Shown here piece by piece: positions 9,374 through 18,502 of a stretch of DNA of 64,000 nucleotides. The stretch lies in the NCBI RefSeq assembly GCF_017948595.1, contig NZ_JAGFBV010000004.1, forward strand, positions 1 to 64,000, read 5' to 3'. The notes under the pieces are model-generated. The model saw only the letters and a list, made by a program, of their open reading frames with translations. It was not told where the DNA came from and did not search any database. The DNA is from Flavobacterium geliluteum. GTDB taxonomy: Bacteria > Bacteroidota > Bacteroidia > Flavobacteriales > Flavobacteriaceae. Position numbers and translations under genes: made by a program. How positions within the stretch are numbered: position 1 is the first letter of the stretch; every line of letters starts with the position of its first letter.

Positions 9374-9976
9374 TTATTCTTTTATTAACACAATAGTAGC
9401 TTTATAACCCGTACCAACATTCCATTGACTTGCCTCAATAGCCACTCCTTTATCGTCATAAACCTGAAATTCTGCAGTATTGGGCGATGCAGAACCTTCG
9501 TTTAACGCTTCAAAATCAATTTTGTTAATTCCGGGTACCAAATTAATTTTGAATCCCTGAAATTCACCATTCAAACCCACTTCGGGCTCTATTATTTTAT
9601 CATTCAGATATACTTTTATTTTGTCTCCATCAACAAAAGCAGCATCTCTGTAACGAATAGTAGAAACAAAAGCTTTCGTTTTAAAATTTCCTAAAAACTG
9701 ATTTCTTCTGTAAAAAATACCATCGGTATTGGCTTCTTTTTTGTAAAGCATGGTATTCTTAAAAAGTTCCTCAGGGTTGATTTCTAATGAATCTGGCTTT
9801 TTAGTAAATTCTAACGGAGCGATTCGAGGAATAATTTCCTTTGGAGGAACAATTTCCCTCATTTTTGAATCTGCTGGCGGAATAGCTCTATATTTATTGC
9901 TCATTTCCTTTTGTGCATATCCTTGCAGGGCAATAGCCATCATCATAATTGTAAAAAATATCCTTTTCATAGTCAT
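9374..9976 (-). CDS. secreted protein of unknown function
   Basis: A signal peptide (RIFFTIMMMAIALQGYAQ) precedes about 180 residues. The middle (IPPADSKMREIVPPKEIIPR) is proline-rich, and the C-terminal half (DGDKIKVYLNDKIIEPEVGL ... NLVPGINKIDFEALNEG) looks like a small beta-sandwich. No named family was recognised. A second ATG at 9970 (MKRIFF) fits the signal peptide slightly better. It stands alone, transcribed toward the DUF4870 gene. Confidence 0.65.
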   Translation of the reverse strand: MTMKRIFFTIMMMAIALQGYAQKEMSNKYRAIPPADSKMREIVPPKEIIPRIAPLEFTKKPDSLEINPEELFKNTMLYKKEANTDGIFYRRNQFLGNFKTKAFVSTIRYRDAAFVDGDKIKVYLNDKIIEPEVGLNGEFQGFKINLVPGINKIDFEALNEGSASPNTAEFQVYDDKGVAIEASQWNVGTGYKATIVLIKE

Positions 9977-10451
9977 TAGCTTTTAATAAATTAAATATAA
10001 ATGAACCTCATGATCCATTACAGTAAAACTTATTTAAAAACATTTATTTCACCTATTTATTGCCTGCACCGTAAATAATTGTCAAAGAATAATAGATTTA
10101 AATGCTGGGGACATTGCATTGAAATTTCAAGGAAACATGAAGTTTGGGATGGGGATTTACACCAAAATACAGTAATCAATATTTTAAATTAAAAGATAAT
10201 TGTACTTGATTTTTCAATTTATTGATCCAATTCATGTTAACTTTTAATAATAAAAAAGTAATCGTTTACATTTTTTGTTTTTTTAAGTTTTTAATAAGAA
10301 GGTGAAACTATCAAAAGCGTTAATTTTACACATTAAATAAAGAGACAGCTTTTACCAATTTATGATTTAGCATTTATTTGATAGTATATTGAAGTATCAA
10401 AGGCTAAATGCTTTTGTAAGTTGGTTTAAAATTCTAAGAATATAATAGTAA
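9977..10451. other. 475-bp intergenic region with a two-part inverted repeat
   Basis: No gene could be supported here. The region is very AT-rich and separates two divergent genes. Near its right end, AGCATTT (10370-10376) and TTTGATA (10378-10384) are answered by TATCAAA (10396-10402) and AAATGCT (10407-10413). This gives an imperfect 14-bp-arm hairpin or dyad 39 bp before the Crp/Fnr start codon. Confidence 0.5.
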
Positions 10452-11039
10452 ATGGATCATAATCTTGAAAAAATACGTGAATTGATTTCAAGTTTTATTG
10501 AAATTAGTGATTCAGAATGGGCTCAATATTCTCCAAAGTTTACTGTTGAAAAATTCAGTAAAAAAGAGGTTATTCTTTGTCAGAATACAATTTGCAAAAA
10601 TATATACTTTATTATAAATGGCTTAATAAGAAGTTATTATATTGATGATAACGATGAAGAAAGAATTTTTCATTTTGCTGTAGAAAATACTTTTGCGACC
10701 AATTATGAAAGTTTTATAAAAGGTATTCCTTCCAGTTTTTCAATGCAGGCAAGTGAGGATACAACGGTTCTTGTTATCACGATCGAAATGGTGCAAGAGT
10801 TGTACAAAAATCTAAAGAATGGTGAAAAATTAGGAAGGTTGATTGCTGAAAATTACTTCTTTATGCTTAATGATAAAATTAAGGCATTATACACTCAGAC
10901 TCCTTTGCAGCGTTACAATAGCATGAATGCTACGTTTCCCAGAATACTCGAGCGTGTGCCGCAACATTACATCGCTTCTTATCTCAATATTACCTCTGTT
11001 CATTTAAGCCGATTGAAGTACGCAAACAAGGAAGATTGA
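10452..11039 (+). CDS. Crp/Fnr family transcriptional regulator
   Basis: A cyclic-nucleotide-binding-type domain (KKEVILCQNTICKNIYFIIN, then GLIRSYYIDD) spans residues 30-125. A C-terminal helix-turn-helix follows (PQHYIASYLNITSVHLSRLK). The 195-residue length matches Bacteroidota relatives. Its effector is unknown. It is isolated: the gene to the left is divergent and an XRE regulator lies 305 bp to the right, so its targets cannot be told from context. A dyad at 10370-10413 just upstream could be a self-regulatory site. Confidence 0.88.
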   Translation: MDHNLEKIRELISSFIEISDSEWAQYSPKFTVEKFSKKEVILCQNTICKNIYFIINGLIRSYYIDDNDEERIFHFAVENTFATNYESFIKGIPSSFSMQASEDTTVLVITIEMVQELYKNLKNGEKLGRLIAENYFFMLNDKIKALYTQTPLQRYNSMNATFPRILERVPQHYIASYLNITSVHLSRLKYANKED

Positions 11040-11344
11040 TTCAAACTGTTAACAAATGTTATTGTTTATCATAAAAACCTATTTTTACTTTGCATTACTA
11101 TTGTTCAGAAAGGCAAATAGGGTTTTAATTTACGTCTGGTATTATTTTTATTACAAAAATAGTATATTCCGTTTTTATTTATTTTTATTATTTGTTGTGA
11201 TGAAATATTTTCATTAATGTTTTGGTTATATAGAGAGTAGGGTAGTGCGAACGAAGAGGTAGATTTCTAAAAGTTTAATAATCAAAAAAATCTCAAACAT
11301 CATTTCACTTTTAGTTGTAAAGTGATTTTGTTTAAATTGAATTT
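11040..11344. other. 305-bp intergenic region
   Basis: No gene, terminator or strong repeat could be supported. A possible weak promoter (TTG near 11061, TACTTTGC near 11085) would give a long leader for the XRE gene. Confidence 0.35.
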
Positions 11345-11713
11345 ATGAATACTTCAATAGGAAATAATATTAAAAGTATAAGAGAATTAAAAAATTATAC
11401 ACAGGAATATATGGCAGATCGCCTTGGTATTACACAAGCCGGTTACAGCAAAATTGAAAGTGGAAAAAACAATATTAGCTATAAAAAAATAGAAAAAATA
11501 GCTATTGTTTTAGAGGTAAATTTAGAAGATATCGTTTATTTTGAAGGTCAGCGTTATTTTAAGAATGTCAAAGAAAACGACCTTGGAGATTTTATGGCTA
11601 CTTGCAGTAAAGTAGAAAAGCTCTATGAAGACAAGGTTTTTCTTTTAGAAAAGTTACTTTGCAAAACTGATTTAGAACTAAAGAGATACAAAGAAAAATT
11701 TGGAGTGATATAA
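11345..11713 (+). CDS. XRE family helix-turn-helix regulator
   Basis: Residues 5-62 form a canonical HTH_3 domain (IKSIRELKNYTQEYMADRLG, ITQAGYSKIESGKNNISYKK). A short C-terminal part with helical, charged sequence (CSKVEKLYEDKVFLLEKLL) may dimerise. The length of 122 residues is typical of small chromosomal Bacteroidota XRE proteins. No toxin or phage gene adjoins it, so it is more likely a stand-alone regulator than an antitoxin. It ends 15 bp before a bidirectional terminator. Confidence 0.88.
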   Translation: MNTSIGNNIKSIRELKNYTQEYMADRLGITQAGYSKIESGKNNISYKKIEKIAIVLEVNLEDIVYFEGQRYFKNVKENDLGDFMATCSKVEKLYEDKVFLLEKLLCKTDLELKRYKEKFGVI

Positions 11714-11727
11714 AGTGTTCCTTAATA

Positions 11728-11770
11728 AAACAAACGGCCCAATCATAAAGTGACTGAGCCGTTTTTGTTT
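11728..11770. terminator. bidirectional terminator
   Basis: AAACGGC at 11732-11738 pairs with GCCGTTT at 11758-11764, flanked by A-rich and T-rich sides. It lies between the convergent XRE gene and the ligase-like gene, whose stop is at 11775. Confidence 0.75.
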
Positions 11771-11774
11771 AGTG

Positions 11775-13316
11775 TTAGTTTTCGCAAAAAGCACCAATTT
11801 GCTGCAAATGCTTTTCTGTTTGGTATTTATTGAAGTTATTCCATTTTGGTGGAGCACTCGTTTTTTGACCGTACATAGCATCCAGGCAAATGTTGCTGTC
11901 TTTGTATCTGTCATGCAAAACAGCCAAAATTTTAAAGAAAAATTGATCCAGCATCACAATAGCTTCAAACTCTGATTTTAGCGTATTGTAATCTGCATCT
12001 GATGGGTTTAATAATTGTAATAAATCTAAAACTTCAGCCTTTTCGTCTTCATTAATTTCGGTTGCATAACCCATTTTTAAAGTCTTAAAAACCAAGTTGT
12101 TCCAGGCTACACTATCATGTCCCCATTGTACATTTGGAAGGGTTAAAGAATGCTCACAAATTAAAATAATAGAAAAAAGAACATCGTTTAAATACTCAGC
12201 TGGAAACTCATCAAAACTTCTGAATTCGAAACCACTTTGATACATTTTTTCCTGATTAAAATCAAGTCCAACTTCCGAAAGTAGTTCATATTCCATCTCG
12301 ACTTCTATCTGGTCTCGCCACCAAATGTTTTCTTCTTTTTCAAATTTCAGAAGTTTTCTAAACTCATCTACATTATAAGTTAAAATTTTACCTTTTGGCA
12401 TCGCTTTATTAAAAGTTCCTACACCTATGTATCGCGACATCGCATTGCGCATAGAGCCCAAAGTGAATTTTTTGTCTAAACTGTATTTATCGCTAATTAC
12501 GCCCATAATATCAGGGCTTCCAAGAGTGGCTATAAAAAAAGGCTCAAACCATTGTAATAAATAAATAGCATTGGCGTGCGTTTTCTCAAAATTATCGTAA
12601 TCAATAATTCTGCTGTCTTCTGTTAGCGTAGGCAAAGTGATATGAAAATGATAGGTTCCGTTATTAAACAAAACCAGATTCTCCTGATTGGTCATAAACA
12701 TATTCAGACCATTGTTGTAGTCTGGAAAATTTAATTTTCCGTCAAGTACTGCTGATTCATTGATTTTATCAAGGAATAATTTTTTGGTTGCTTTTAGTTC
12801 TTTACACGAATCAACAACTGTTCTGTTTTCAAAATATTTGGTTACAAATTCAATAGAATCGCCATCAAAATGTACAGAACCCATTGTTTTATTTCTTTGG
12901 GTAATCATGCTCTGAATGTTGTACGGCTGATCTTCAAGAAAAAGCTCCATGATCGATTGTCCCAGATATTCAGGGTTTTCGGTGGGTTGTGCGATCACTT
13001 CTCCAGCTTCTGTATCAAGCAATGGTTTTATGGGTGATAACGTTTTGTGCTGATAGTTGATGTCTAGTTTTTCAAGCGAATGACTGTTCATCATTCGGCT
13101 CACTTTGTAGTTTTTATCCAAACCAAAAGCTTTTTTCAACAAAGGGGCTAAACTTTCTGGTTTGTAGCATTTTCTGTAGTCAATACTATATTTTTCAAAA
13201 CCAATTTTTTCTTGTATAAACTCACCAGAAACTATTAGGGATTCTTCAAATTGCATGTAGGTTTCGTTTTCTAATCCTATTCCCCAATAATATTTTTGTG
13301 TCTGATTGTCTTTCAT
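11775..13316 (-). CDS. putative glutamate-cysteine-ligase-like (COOH-NH2 ligase fold) protein
   Basis: This 513-residue protein opens with YYWGIGLENETYMQ. The acidic strand with Glu16 and Glu18 recalls the G-x-E-x-E metal-binding strand of glutamate-cysteine ligases and related amidoligases. Later, HFHITLP (H223, H225) and NAIYLLQWFEPFFIATLGSP recall the H-x-H and P-L-x-x-A-L-x-x-SP motifs of the same fold. SRYIGVGTFN could be the basic nucleotide-binding strand. If so it would use ATP to join a carboxylate to an amine; the substrates cannot be named. It could instead be an inactive or divergent relative. No signal peptide. The next upstream gene on the same strand, 438 bp away, looks like a papain-fold hydrolase. 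Confidence 0.5.
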   Translation of the reverse strand: MKDNQTQKYYWGIGLENETYMQFEESLIVSGEFIQEKIGFEKYSIDYRKCYKPESLAPLLKKAFGLDKNYKVSRMMNSHSLEKLDINYQHKTLSPIKPLLDTEAGEVIAQPTENPEYLGQSIMELFLEDQPYNIQSMITQRNKTMGSVHFDGDSIEFVTKYFENRTVVDSCKELKATKKLFLDKINESAVLDGKLNFPDYNNGLNMFMTNQENLVLFNNGTYHFHITLPTLTEDSRIIDYDNFEKTHANAIYLLQWFEPFFIATLGSPDIMGVISDKYSLDKKFTLGSMRNAMSRYIGVGTFNKAMPKGKILTYNVDEFRKLLKFEKEENIWWRDQIEVEMEYELLSEVGLDFNQEKMYQSGFEFRSFDEFPAEYLNDVLFSIILICEHSLTLPNVQWGHDSVAWNNLVFKTLKMGYATEINEDEKAEVLDLLQLLNPSDADYNTLKSEFEAIVMLDQFFFKILAVLHDRYKDSNICLDAMYGQKTSAPPKWNNFNKYQTEKHLQQIGAFCEN

Positions 13317-13754
13317 TTATACTAATTTTCTTTTTTTATGATGAATTATTCTTTTAAAGGCATTATTTTTTTCGAAAATACAATTGTAATCGGTTAATAA
13401 TCAGAGCCAAAAAGTCATTTAATGGAGAAAGCATCCGGGTTGCATCCACTAAAAAAGGCTTGTTTTACTTTTAAAATTGTATGAAATTCTATTTTTTTCT
13501 TAGAAATTTTGCACGTGTATCGACCGAAAGACGAATATAAAAGTCAAATTTTATAAAAGAGTTATAAAATCAATAAAGTTATTAATTACTTTTAAATCAG
13601 TATTTTGAGCAGATGAATAACCTAATTGCAACTTTTGCTATTCTTCTTTTTTCTAAGTTGCAAAAGTAGTTCTTTTTTATGTTATTTACAAGTAGCTAAT
13701 ATATTGAAAATCAATTACGGTTTTAAATTTAGAAATTGGGTTACCCATTTTTAT
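13317..13754. other. 438-bp gap between the ligase-like and papain-like genes
   Basis: No gene was found on either strand; the minus-strand ATGs open frames of fewer than ten codons. ACTTTTGC near 13638 and GCAAAAGT near 13661 make an inverted repeat without a following T-run. The promoter of the ligase-like gene should lie here, so the two genes need not share a transcript. Confidence 0.45.
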
Positions 13755-14492
13755 TTATTCATGATAATAAAAAACATAAGAAGAGTATAATTCGTCATTC
13801 CACCAATCTTTTCTAACTTCTGAAAAATAGTTGTAATTGAGCTTTCCTGCCTGCGATTGCAACGGATAAACGACTACGCCATTTTCTCGATAGGCTTTAT
13901 GTAAATCCGTTTCTGGCACAACAGGCACAATGTGTCCAGAGAGACCTTTTATTTTTCTTTTGGCGCAAATAATTCCAACACCGCCATTGGTGTTTACATG
14001 ATTCTGAATTTCATCAGCGGTAAACATTCTTTTCCAGCCAAAACTAGCTCCCCACTGCAAAAACCAGTCGTGTATGGCGCTAGAATAAATACGGTCAACC
14101 GTTTCTTCAAAAACAGCTTCTATTTCCTGGCCTTCTAGTATTTTTTCAATAGATTCTGGTGTCCACCAAACCGTTGGTAGGTAGACTTTAGAAAAATAAC
14201 AATAATCGTAAGAATACACGTTGCAATAGGTATCTTCTATTGTTTTTTGATATCTGATACTATTTTCAACGTCTAATTTCTCAATAAGTCGCGCAAAACT
14301 TTCTTTTTTAGTGGTAGCATTGGTTACATCTCTAAACGGAATACTCAAATCCTGCATGGGTCTTTCTTTCTTGTCCATTGAATTCAGGCAAGATTCAGGA
14401 TCAGGCGATAAATCGGCTTTCTTTATGAAACTATTTGCTATTGGATTATCAACCAAAGGTAATATTGCTTCAGATACGGCATATTTTTCCAT
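13755..14492 (-). CDS. putative papain-fold (NlpC/P60/CHAP-like) hydrolase
   Basis: The ATG at 14492 is preferred over the GTG at 14498 because GTGAAG lies directly before it; this gives 245 residues. The central part reads TYCNVYSYDYC then YLPTVWW, and later NGGVGIICA then GLSGHIVPVVPE. That is the Cys (C90) and His (H187) arrangement of papain-fold peptidoglycan or amide hydrolases. The first 80 residues have no recognised domain. No signal peptide is visible, so a cytoplasmic role on an intracellular amide is possible. It is on the same strand as the ligase-like gene downstream. The fold call is by motif only. Confidence 0.5.
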   Translation of the reverse strand: MEKYAVSEAILPLVDNPIANSFIKKADLSPDPESCLNSMDKKERPMQDLSIPFRDVTNATTKKESFARLIEKLDVENSIRYQKTIEDTYCNVYSYDYCYFSKVYLPTVWWTPESIEKILEGQEIEAVFEETVDRIYSSAIHDWFLQWGASFGWKRMFTADEIQNHVNTNGGVGIICAKRKIKGLSGHIVPVVPETDLHKAYRENGVVVYPLQSQAGKLNYNYFSEVRKDWWNDELYSSYVFYYHE

Positions 14493-14897
14493 CTTCACTT
14501 CTTAAAATTAATTGCTTTACGATGCTTAAATTGATTTTTTGTACAGTGTAATTTTGTCAACCAGAACGTAAATATAAGGTTTTTAAACTTTGCAAATACC
14601 GCTGGAAAATGACAAATTAAAGAAAAAAATACAACTAATAGGGCAACTTTTTCGCTTTTAACTATTCGATTGTATCAAATTTAAAAGCAAAAAACAGGCA
14701 ATTTTCTTACTAAATATCATTTAGCATGGGTTGGTATTTGCTTGTATTTCTTTTTAAGATTTTATTTCTTTTTTTAAGACTAAAATTGCTATTAAAACGG
14801 CAAATTTACCTGTAATTTTATCCATAATATTTGTTAAAGATTGTAATCAATAGTATCTTTATAATCTAAAAAAAAAAAATAAAGAGATAACCCAATT
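14493..14897. other. 405-bp divergent promoter region
   Basis: No gene is supported. The region separates the minus-strand papain-like gene from the plus-strand DUF2452 gene and is AT-rich. The only recognisable element is the probable DUF2452 promoter at 14831-14861. Confidence 0.4.
14831..14861 (+). promoter_or_regulatory. probable promoter of the DUF2452 gene
   Basis: TTG at 14831-14833 is 20 bp before TATCTTTA at 14854-14861, which matches the TAnnTTTG consensus except at its last base. The ATG follows 36 bp later. Confidence 0.45.
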
Positions 14898-15317
14898 ATG
14901 CCAAATAAAAAACCAGACAATATTGTTTATTCTGAGCAGGAAGGATACAACTCAAGTAAGTTGCCATACGCAACAAATATTGGTGCTCCCGTAATAAAAG
15001 TTGATGACGTTGTGGCCTGGAAGAGCAGAGGAATTCATAATGTCAATAAAGAATTCGAGAACAAGTTTAATGAACTTAAATCTGAATATCAGAAATTAAT
15101 TGAAGAGTTTAAATGGAACGAACTTGTGTACAATGCCAGGTTTTCGTTTGAACCTGTAATGGGCGAAATTTATCATCTCTATCTTGACACGGATGGTAAA
15201 GAATTCTTGTCTCTAATATCACCTGAGGAATGGAATAAGGAATTTATTGGCTCATTTAAGCTCAACAGTGATAAAAAATGGGTTTTGTTAGAAAAAAAAG
15301 GCTTGGATTTTTATTAA
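14898..15317 (+). CDS. DUF2452 domain-containing protein
   Basis: The 139 residues match the DUF2452 family over their whole length: an N-terminal KPDNIVYSEQEGYNSSKLPY stretch, a central helix (NKFNELKSEYQKLIEEF) and the conserved FEPVMGEIYHLY motif. It is a small soluble protein of unknown function, found in bacteria and some eukaryotes. Its stop codon overlaps the stop of the convergent cry-DASH gene (15314-15317), so the two genes share their last bases and no terminator fits between them. Confidence 0.85.
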   Translation: MPNKKPDNIVYSEQEGYNSSKLPYATNIGAPVIKVDDVVAWKSRGIHNVNKEFENKFNELKSEYQKLIEEFKWNELVYNARFSFEPVMGEIYHLYLDTDGKEFLSLISPEEWNKEFIGSFKLNSDKKWVLLEKKGLDFY

Positions 15318-16606
15318 TCCTTAAGCCATAAATTTCTAAATGATTTATTTTTGTCATAATCTGAGGCTTGTTTATCAATATTAAAATAACGATTGCCTCT
15401 GGGGTCATTGCCCACGCCCGCCACATAAGACCAGTTTCCCCAATTGCTGCAAACATCATAGTCAATAAGCTGCTGCTCAAAGTAGGCTGCTCCATAACGC
15501 CAGTCAAGTTTTAAGTCGTTACACAGGTAGCTGGCAACATTTTGGCGACCGCGATTGCTCATAAATCCGGTCAGTTTGAGTTCTATCATGTTGGCATCAA
15601 TAAAATCTACGCCGGTTTTACCGTTAATCCAGTTTTGAAGCTGCTCAATATTAACTTTTTTCACTCCTGAGTCAGTGCTTTTAATGCCGTTTTTCTGAAA
15701 AAATTTGTTTTGGTGTTTCTTCATCATAAACCTAAAATAATCCCTCCACAATAATTCAAACACCAGCCAATATGTCGATTCATTGGCAGTATGAAGAGAT
15801 TCGTATTTTTGAAGTTCCTGATAAATATGCCTTGGGGAAATACATCCCAAAGCAAGCCACGCCGAAAATTTGGATGAATAATCGGCACCGACCATTCCGT
15901 TTCGGGTATCTTTATAGTTCGAAATTGATTTTGTTTTAAAAAAATAATAATCCAATCTTTTCAGGGCCTGCGATTCACCTCCTTTAAATGCAATCGCCGC
16001 TCTTTTGTCTATTTTTACTTTTTTTAGACCTAATTCTTTCAGGTCCGGCAATTCTAGTTTAGGAATCTCTGGTGACTTGATCGTCGATGGCTTTTCTAAA
16101 GACACTCGAATAACCGAATCTTTCTCAATTTTTTTTCTAAAATTTGTAAAGACATCCGGAATATCTTTTATAGAGAAAGGCAGATCCTCGGCATGATATA
16201 AAGTACTGGTGCTCAGTGTTAGCAATTCGCATTTAATTTTCCAAAGTTCAGACTGTACTAATGTTTCTAGCTGTTTTTCTTCAAAAGCAACTTCACGTTT
16301 CGCATACACCTTAGCCGCTCTGTACTGTTTCACGATCTTCGGAATTTCAATTTCTGGCTTTCCCTTCAAAATAATTAAACCGGAGCCTAGTGCTCTTAAA
16401 TTTGCATCCAGATCGATCAGAGATTCCATTAAAAACTGCGCTCTGAAATCACCTGTTTTTTTAAATCCGTAAGGTGTAGTTTCAAAATGAGCATCCTCAA
16501 AACAATAAACAGGGACGATACTGTCACTCTGCGAAATTGCTTTTAGCAACACTTCGTTATCCGTAAGTCGTAAATCTGTTTTAAACCAAACTATAGCTGT
16601 TTTCAT
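15314..16606 (-). CDS. cryptochrome DASH / photolyase
   Basis: An N-terminal photolyase alpha/beta domain ([20 protein letters not shown]) is followed by the helical FAD-binding domain with the DASH signatures NRGRQNVASYL, DWRYGAAYFEQQLIDYDVCS and NWSYVAGVGNDPRGNRYFN. The 430-residue length is standard. Cry-DASH proteins use blue light to repair cyclobutane dimers, mainly in single-stranded DNA, and may also signal. Its ATG overlaps the stop of the upstream Fe-S photolyase by 4 bp (16603-16606), so they are coupled. It is the last gene of the three-gene photolyase operon. Confidence 0.95.
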   Translation of the reverse strand: MKTAIVWFKTDLRLTDNEVLLKAISQSDSIVPVYCFEDAHFETTPYGFKKTGDFRAQFLMESLIDLDANLRALGSGLIILKGKPEIEIPKIVKQYRAAKVYAKREVAFEEKQLETLVQSELWKIKCELLTLSTSTLYHAEDLPFSIKDIPDVFTNFRKKIEKDSVIRVSLEKPSTIKSPEIPKLELPDLKELGLKKVKIDKRAAIAFKGGESQALKRLDYYFFKTKSISNYKDTRNGMVGADYSSKFSAWLALGCISPRHIYQELQKYESLHTANESTYWLVFELLWRDYFRFMMKKHQNKFFQKNGIKSTDSGVKKVNIEQLQNWINGKTGVDFIDANMIELKLTGFMSNRGRQNVASYLCNDLKLDWRYGAAYFEQQLIDYDVCSNWGNWSYVAGVGNDPRGNRYFNIDKQASDYDKNKSFRNLWLKD

Positions 16607-18150
16607 AAACTATTGATATTTTTTAAATAATAATCCGCTTGCTCCAAAAGCACTGTTTTATCGTCTGGCTTCATTTTGTTCCAAACATTGTACATCATTC
16701 CAATCCTCGGATTTTGGGATAATTTATCTTTGTGTTTGTCATAAAAATTCCAATATAAACTGTTGAAAGGACATGCTTTTTCGCCTGTTTTTTTTGCTTT
16801 ATTGTAGAAGCAACTTCCACAATAATGGCTCATTTTATCCACATAGGCAGCAGAACTTACATACGGTTTTGTACCTACAATGCCACCATCTGCAAACTGA
16901 CTCATACCACGAGTATTGGTAATTTCTACCCAATCGATTGCATCAATATAAATACCCAAATACCATTGATCGACCTCGTCAGGATCTATTCCAGCCAAGA
17001 GTGCAAAATTCCCGGTAACCATCAAACGCTGAATATGATGCGCATAAGCATACTCCAAAGATTGTGTAATGGTGTCTTTTAAGCAATTCATTTTGGTCTT
17101 TCCTGTCCAGAACCAGTCGGGTAATTTTTCCTTATGATTAAAGAAATTTAGTTTCGCATATTCAGGCATTTTCAACCAGTAAATACCACGCATGTATTCT
17201 CTCCAGCCAATAATTTGACGCACAAAACCCTCTAATTGATTGTATTCTATCCGTTCAGGATGATTTTGCCAGGCCCGAATGGCTTCATTTATCACCTCCA
17301 ACGGGCTAATCATTTTTGTGTTTAACGAAAAAGACAATCGCGAGTGATACAAAGACCATTGACCCGGCGACATTGCGTCCTGATAAGAACCAAACAAAGG
17401 CAAACACTCGGCTATAAAAAATTGCAGCAGTTCTAGTGATTGATCTCTGTTTATGGGCCAAATAAAGTTTTTTGCTTCTATTTTTCCAATGGTTTGGATA
17501 GTAGTTTTCGAAATTTCCTCTTCTATTAACGCAACATCGGAGCTAAAAAGCAAAGGAGTTGTGGCAAGATGGCCTTTTGGCAACTTTTTTCTGTTGTCAC
17601 TGTCGTAATTCCACTGGCCGGTAATAGGATTATTTCCTTCCATTAGTATGTCATGTTTTTTTCGCATAGTGCGATAAAAACTTTCCATTACAAAAGTCTT
17701 TTTTCCTTCAAAAAAAGCACCTAATTCATTTCTAGTGCTAAAAAAATGCTCTGTATCAAAGACTTCGCTCGAAATAGAAAGACTGGACGAAAAGTTTTTC
17801 AGCACACAGTCCAAACGATATTCATCTGGTAACTGATACTCAAAATGAGCGATATTCTCTTGCTTGATGATCGTGTTTAGGTTCGATTCAAAAGATTGTA
17901 AATTATTTGAATCGTTTATTTTTATATACAGTACTTTATGATTTTTCAATTGCAGCCAATCAGCAAACTGGCGCATTGCAGCAAAAAATCCAACCACTTT
18001 CTGAATATGATGGGTTGCATAATCCGTTTCGGTTCGAACCTCCATCATCACATACGTAATCGTATTGTCGATAGTCTCAAACCACGAATGATTGTAATTG
18101 AGTTGATCTCCAAGAACCAGCCGAAGTGTTGGTGTATTTTTATTTTTCAT
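16603..18150 (-). CDS. phrB: Fe-S cluster photolyase (FeS-BCP / PhrB-type, (6-4) photolyase)
   Basis: The N-terminus is the photolyase-related domain ([18 protein letters not shown]), and the C-terminal half is the FAD domain. Four cysteines fit the [4Fe-4S] ligands of this class: C356 (KMNCLKDT), C444 and C447 (HYCGSC) and C460 (KACPFN). The spacing equals that of the characterised Agrobacterium PhrB. Family members repair (6-4) photoproducts with light. The 515-residue length is normal. Its start overlaps the DUF2256 gene by 11 bp and its end overlaps the cry-DASH gene by 4 bp, giving a tightly coupled light-repair operon. Confidence 0.95.
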   Translation of the reverse strand: MKNKNTPTLRLVLGDQLNYNHSWFETIDNTITYVMMEVRTETDYATHHIQKVVGFFAAMRQFADWLQLKNHKVLYIKINDSNNLQSFESNLNTIIKQENIAHFEYQLPDEYRLDCVLKNFSSSLSISSEVFDTEHFFSTRNELGAFFEGKKTFVMESFYRTMRKKHDILMEGNNPITGQWNYDSDNRKKLPKGHLATTPLLFSSDVALIEEEISKTTIQTIGKIEAKNFIWPINRDQSLELLQFFIAECLPLFGSYQDAMSPGQWSLYHSRLSFSLNTKMISPLEVINEAIRAWQNHPERIEYNQLEGFVRQIIGWREYMRGIYWLKMPEYAKLNFFNHKEKLPDWFWTGKTKMNCLKDTITQSLEYAYAHHIQRLMVTGNFALLAGIDPDEVDQWYLGIYIDAIDWVEITNTRGMSQFADGGIVGTKPYVSSAAYVDKMSHYCGSCFYNKAKKTGEKACPFNSLYWNFYDKHKDKLSQNPRIGMMYNVWNKMKPDDKTVLLEQADYYLKNINSL

Positions 18151-18286
18151 TTTTATTTTTTCTGCATTTATCGCTACAATATTTTACTTCCTCCCAAACT
18201 TTCTCCCACTTTTTTCTCCAGGTAAACGGCAGCTTGCACACGATGCAGATTTTAGTCGGTAGGTTTTCTTTTTTTACTTTTCTCAT
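18140..18286 (-). CDS. DUF2256 zinc-ribbon protein, small photolyase partner
   Basis: A 48-residue frame runs from the ATG at 18286 to the TAA at 18140. It starts [20 protein letters not shown] and contains [21 protein letters not shown]. This is the DUF2256 pattern. Two CxxC-type pairs (C14/C17 and C37/C41) probably hold one zinc, with a conserved tryptophan-rich helix between them. The family is very often encoded beside FeS-BCP photolyases, though its role is unknown. Its stop lies inside the start region of phrB (11-bp overlap), so translation of the two is coupled. It is the first gene of the operon and easy to miss because of its size. Confidence 0.88.
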   Translation of the reverse strand: MRKVKKENLPTKICIVCKLPFTWRKKWEKVWEEVKYCSDKCRKNKNEK

Positions 18287-18377
18287 CAGTTTTGTAAAGC
18301 ACGGAACCTTTTTTTCAAAATTACTATGCTATCGAGGTTATTACTTTCAGATTATTTACAGCTTAAAAAAAGCAATA

Positions 18378-18419
18378 TAATTTTGTTTAACTATTTGAAT
18401 TTAATGTTAAACAAAATTA
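18378..18419 (-). promoter_or_regulatory. perfect 14-bp inverted repeat, probable operator of the photolyase operon
   Basis: TAATTTTGTTTAAC (18378-18391) and GTTAAACAAAATTA (18406-18419) are exact reverse complements separated by 14 bp. The repeat is 92 bp before the DUF2256 ATG. No T-run follows on the minus strand, so a protein-binding site fits better than a terminator. MerR-family light or B12-dependent repressors often control photolyase operons, which is the analogy used; no such gene is in the window. Confidence 0.6.
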
Positions 18420-18502
18420 CGTGTTTTTTTAATCAAAAAGAATAAAATAATGGATTAATTAGTATTTCAAACAGAAACTTTTTGCATGAAGCACTAAAAT
18501 AA

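Noticed and set aside
11345..11713. XRE protein as the antitoxin of a toxin-antitoxin pair
   Set aside because: No small toxin-like gene overlaps or adjoins it; the next gene is convergent behind a terminator.
13635..13670. Inverted repeat ACTTTTGC/GCAAAAGT between the ligase-like and papain-like genes
   Set aside because: It lacks a T-run on either side and is short with a long spacer; not enough for a terminator or operator call.
18126..18380. An 84-codon plus-strand frame opposite the DUF2256 gene
   Set aside because: Its product is phenylalanine-rich with no motif, while the minus strand here encodes the cysteine pattern of DUF2256.
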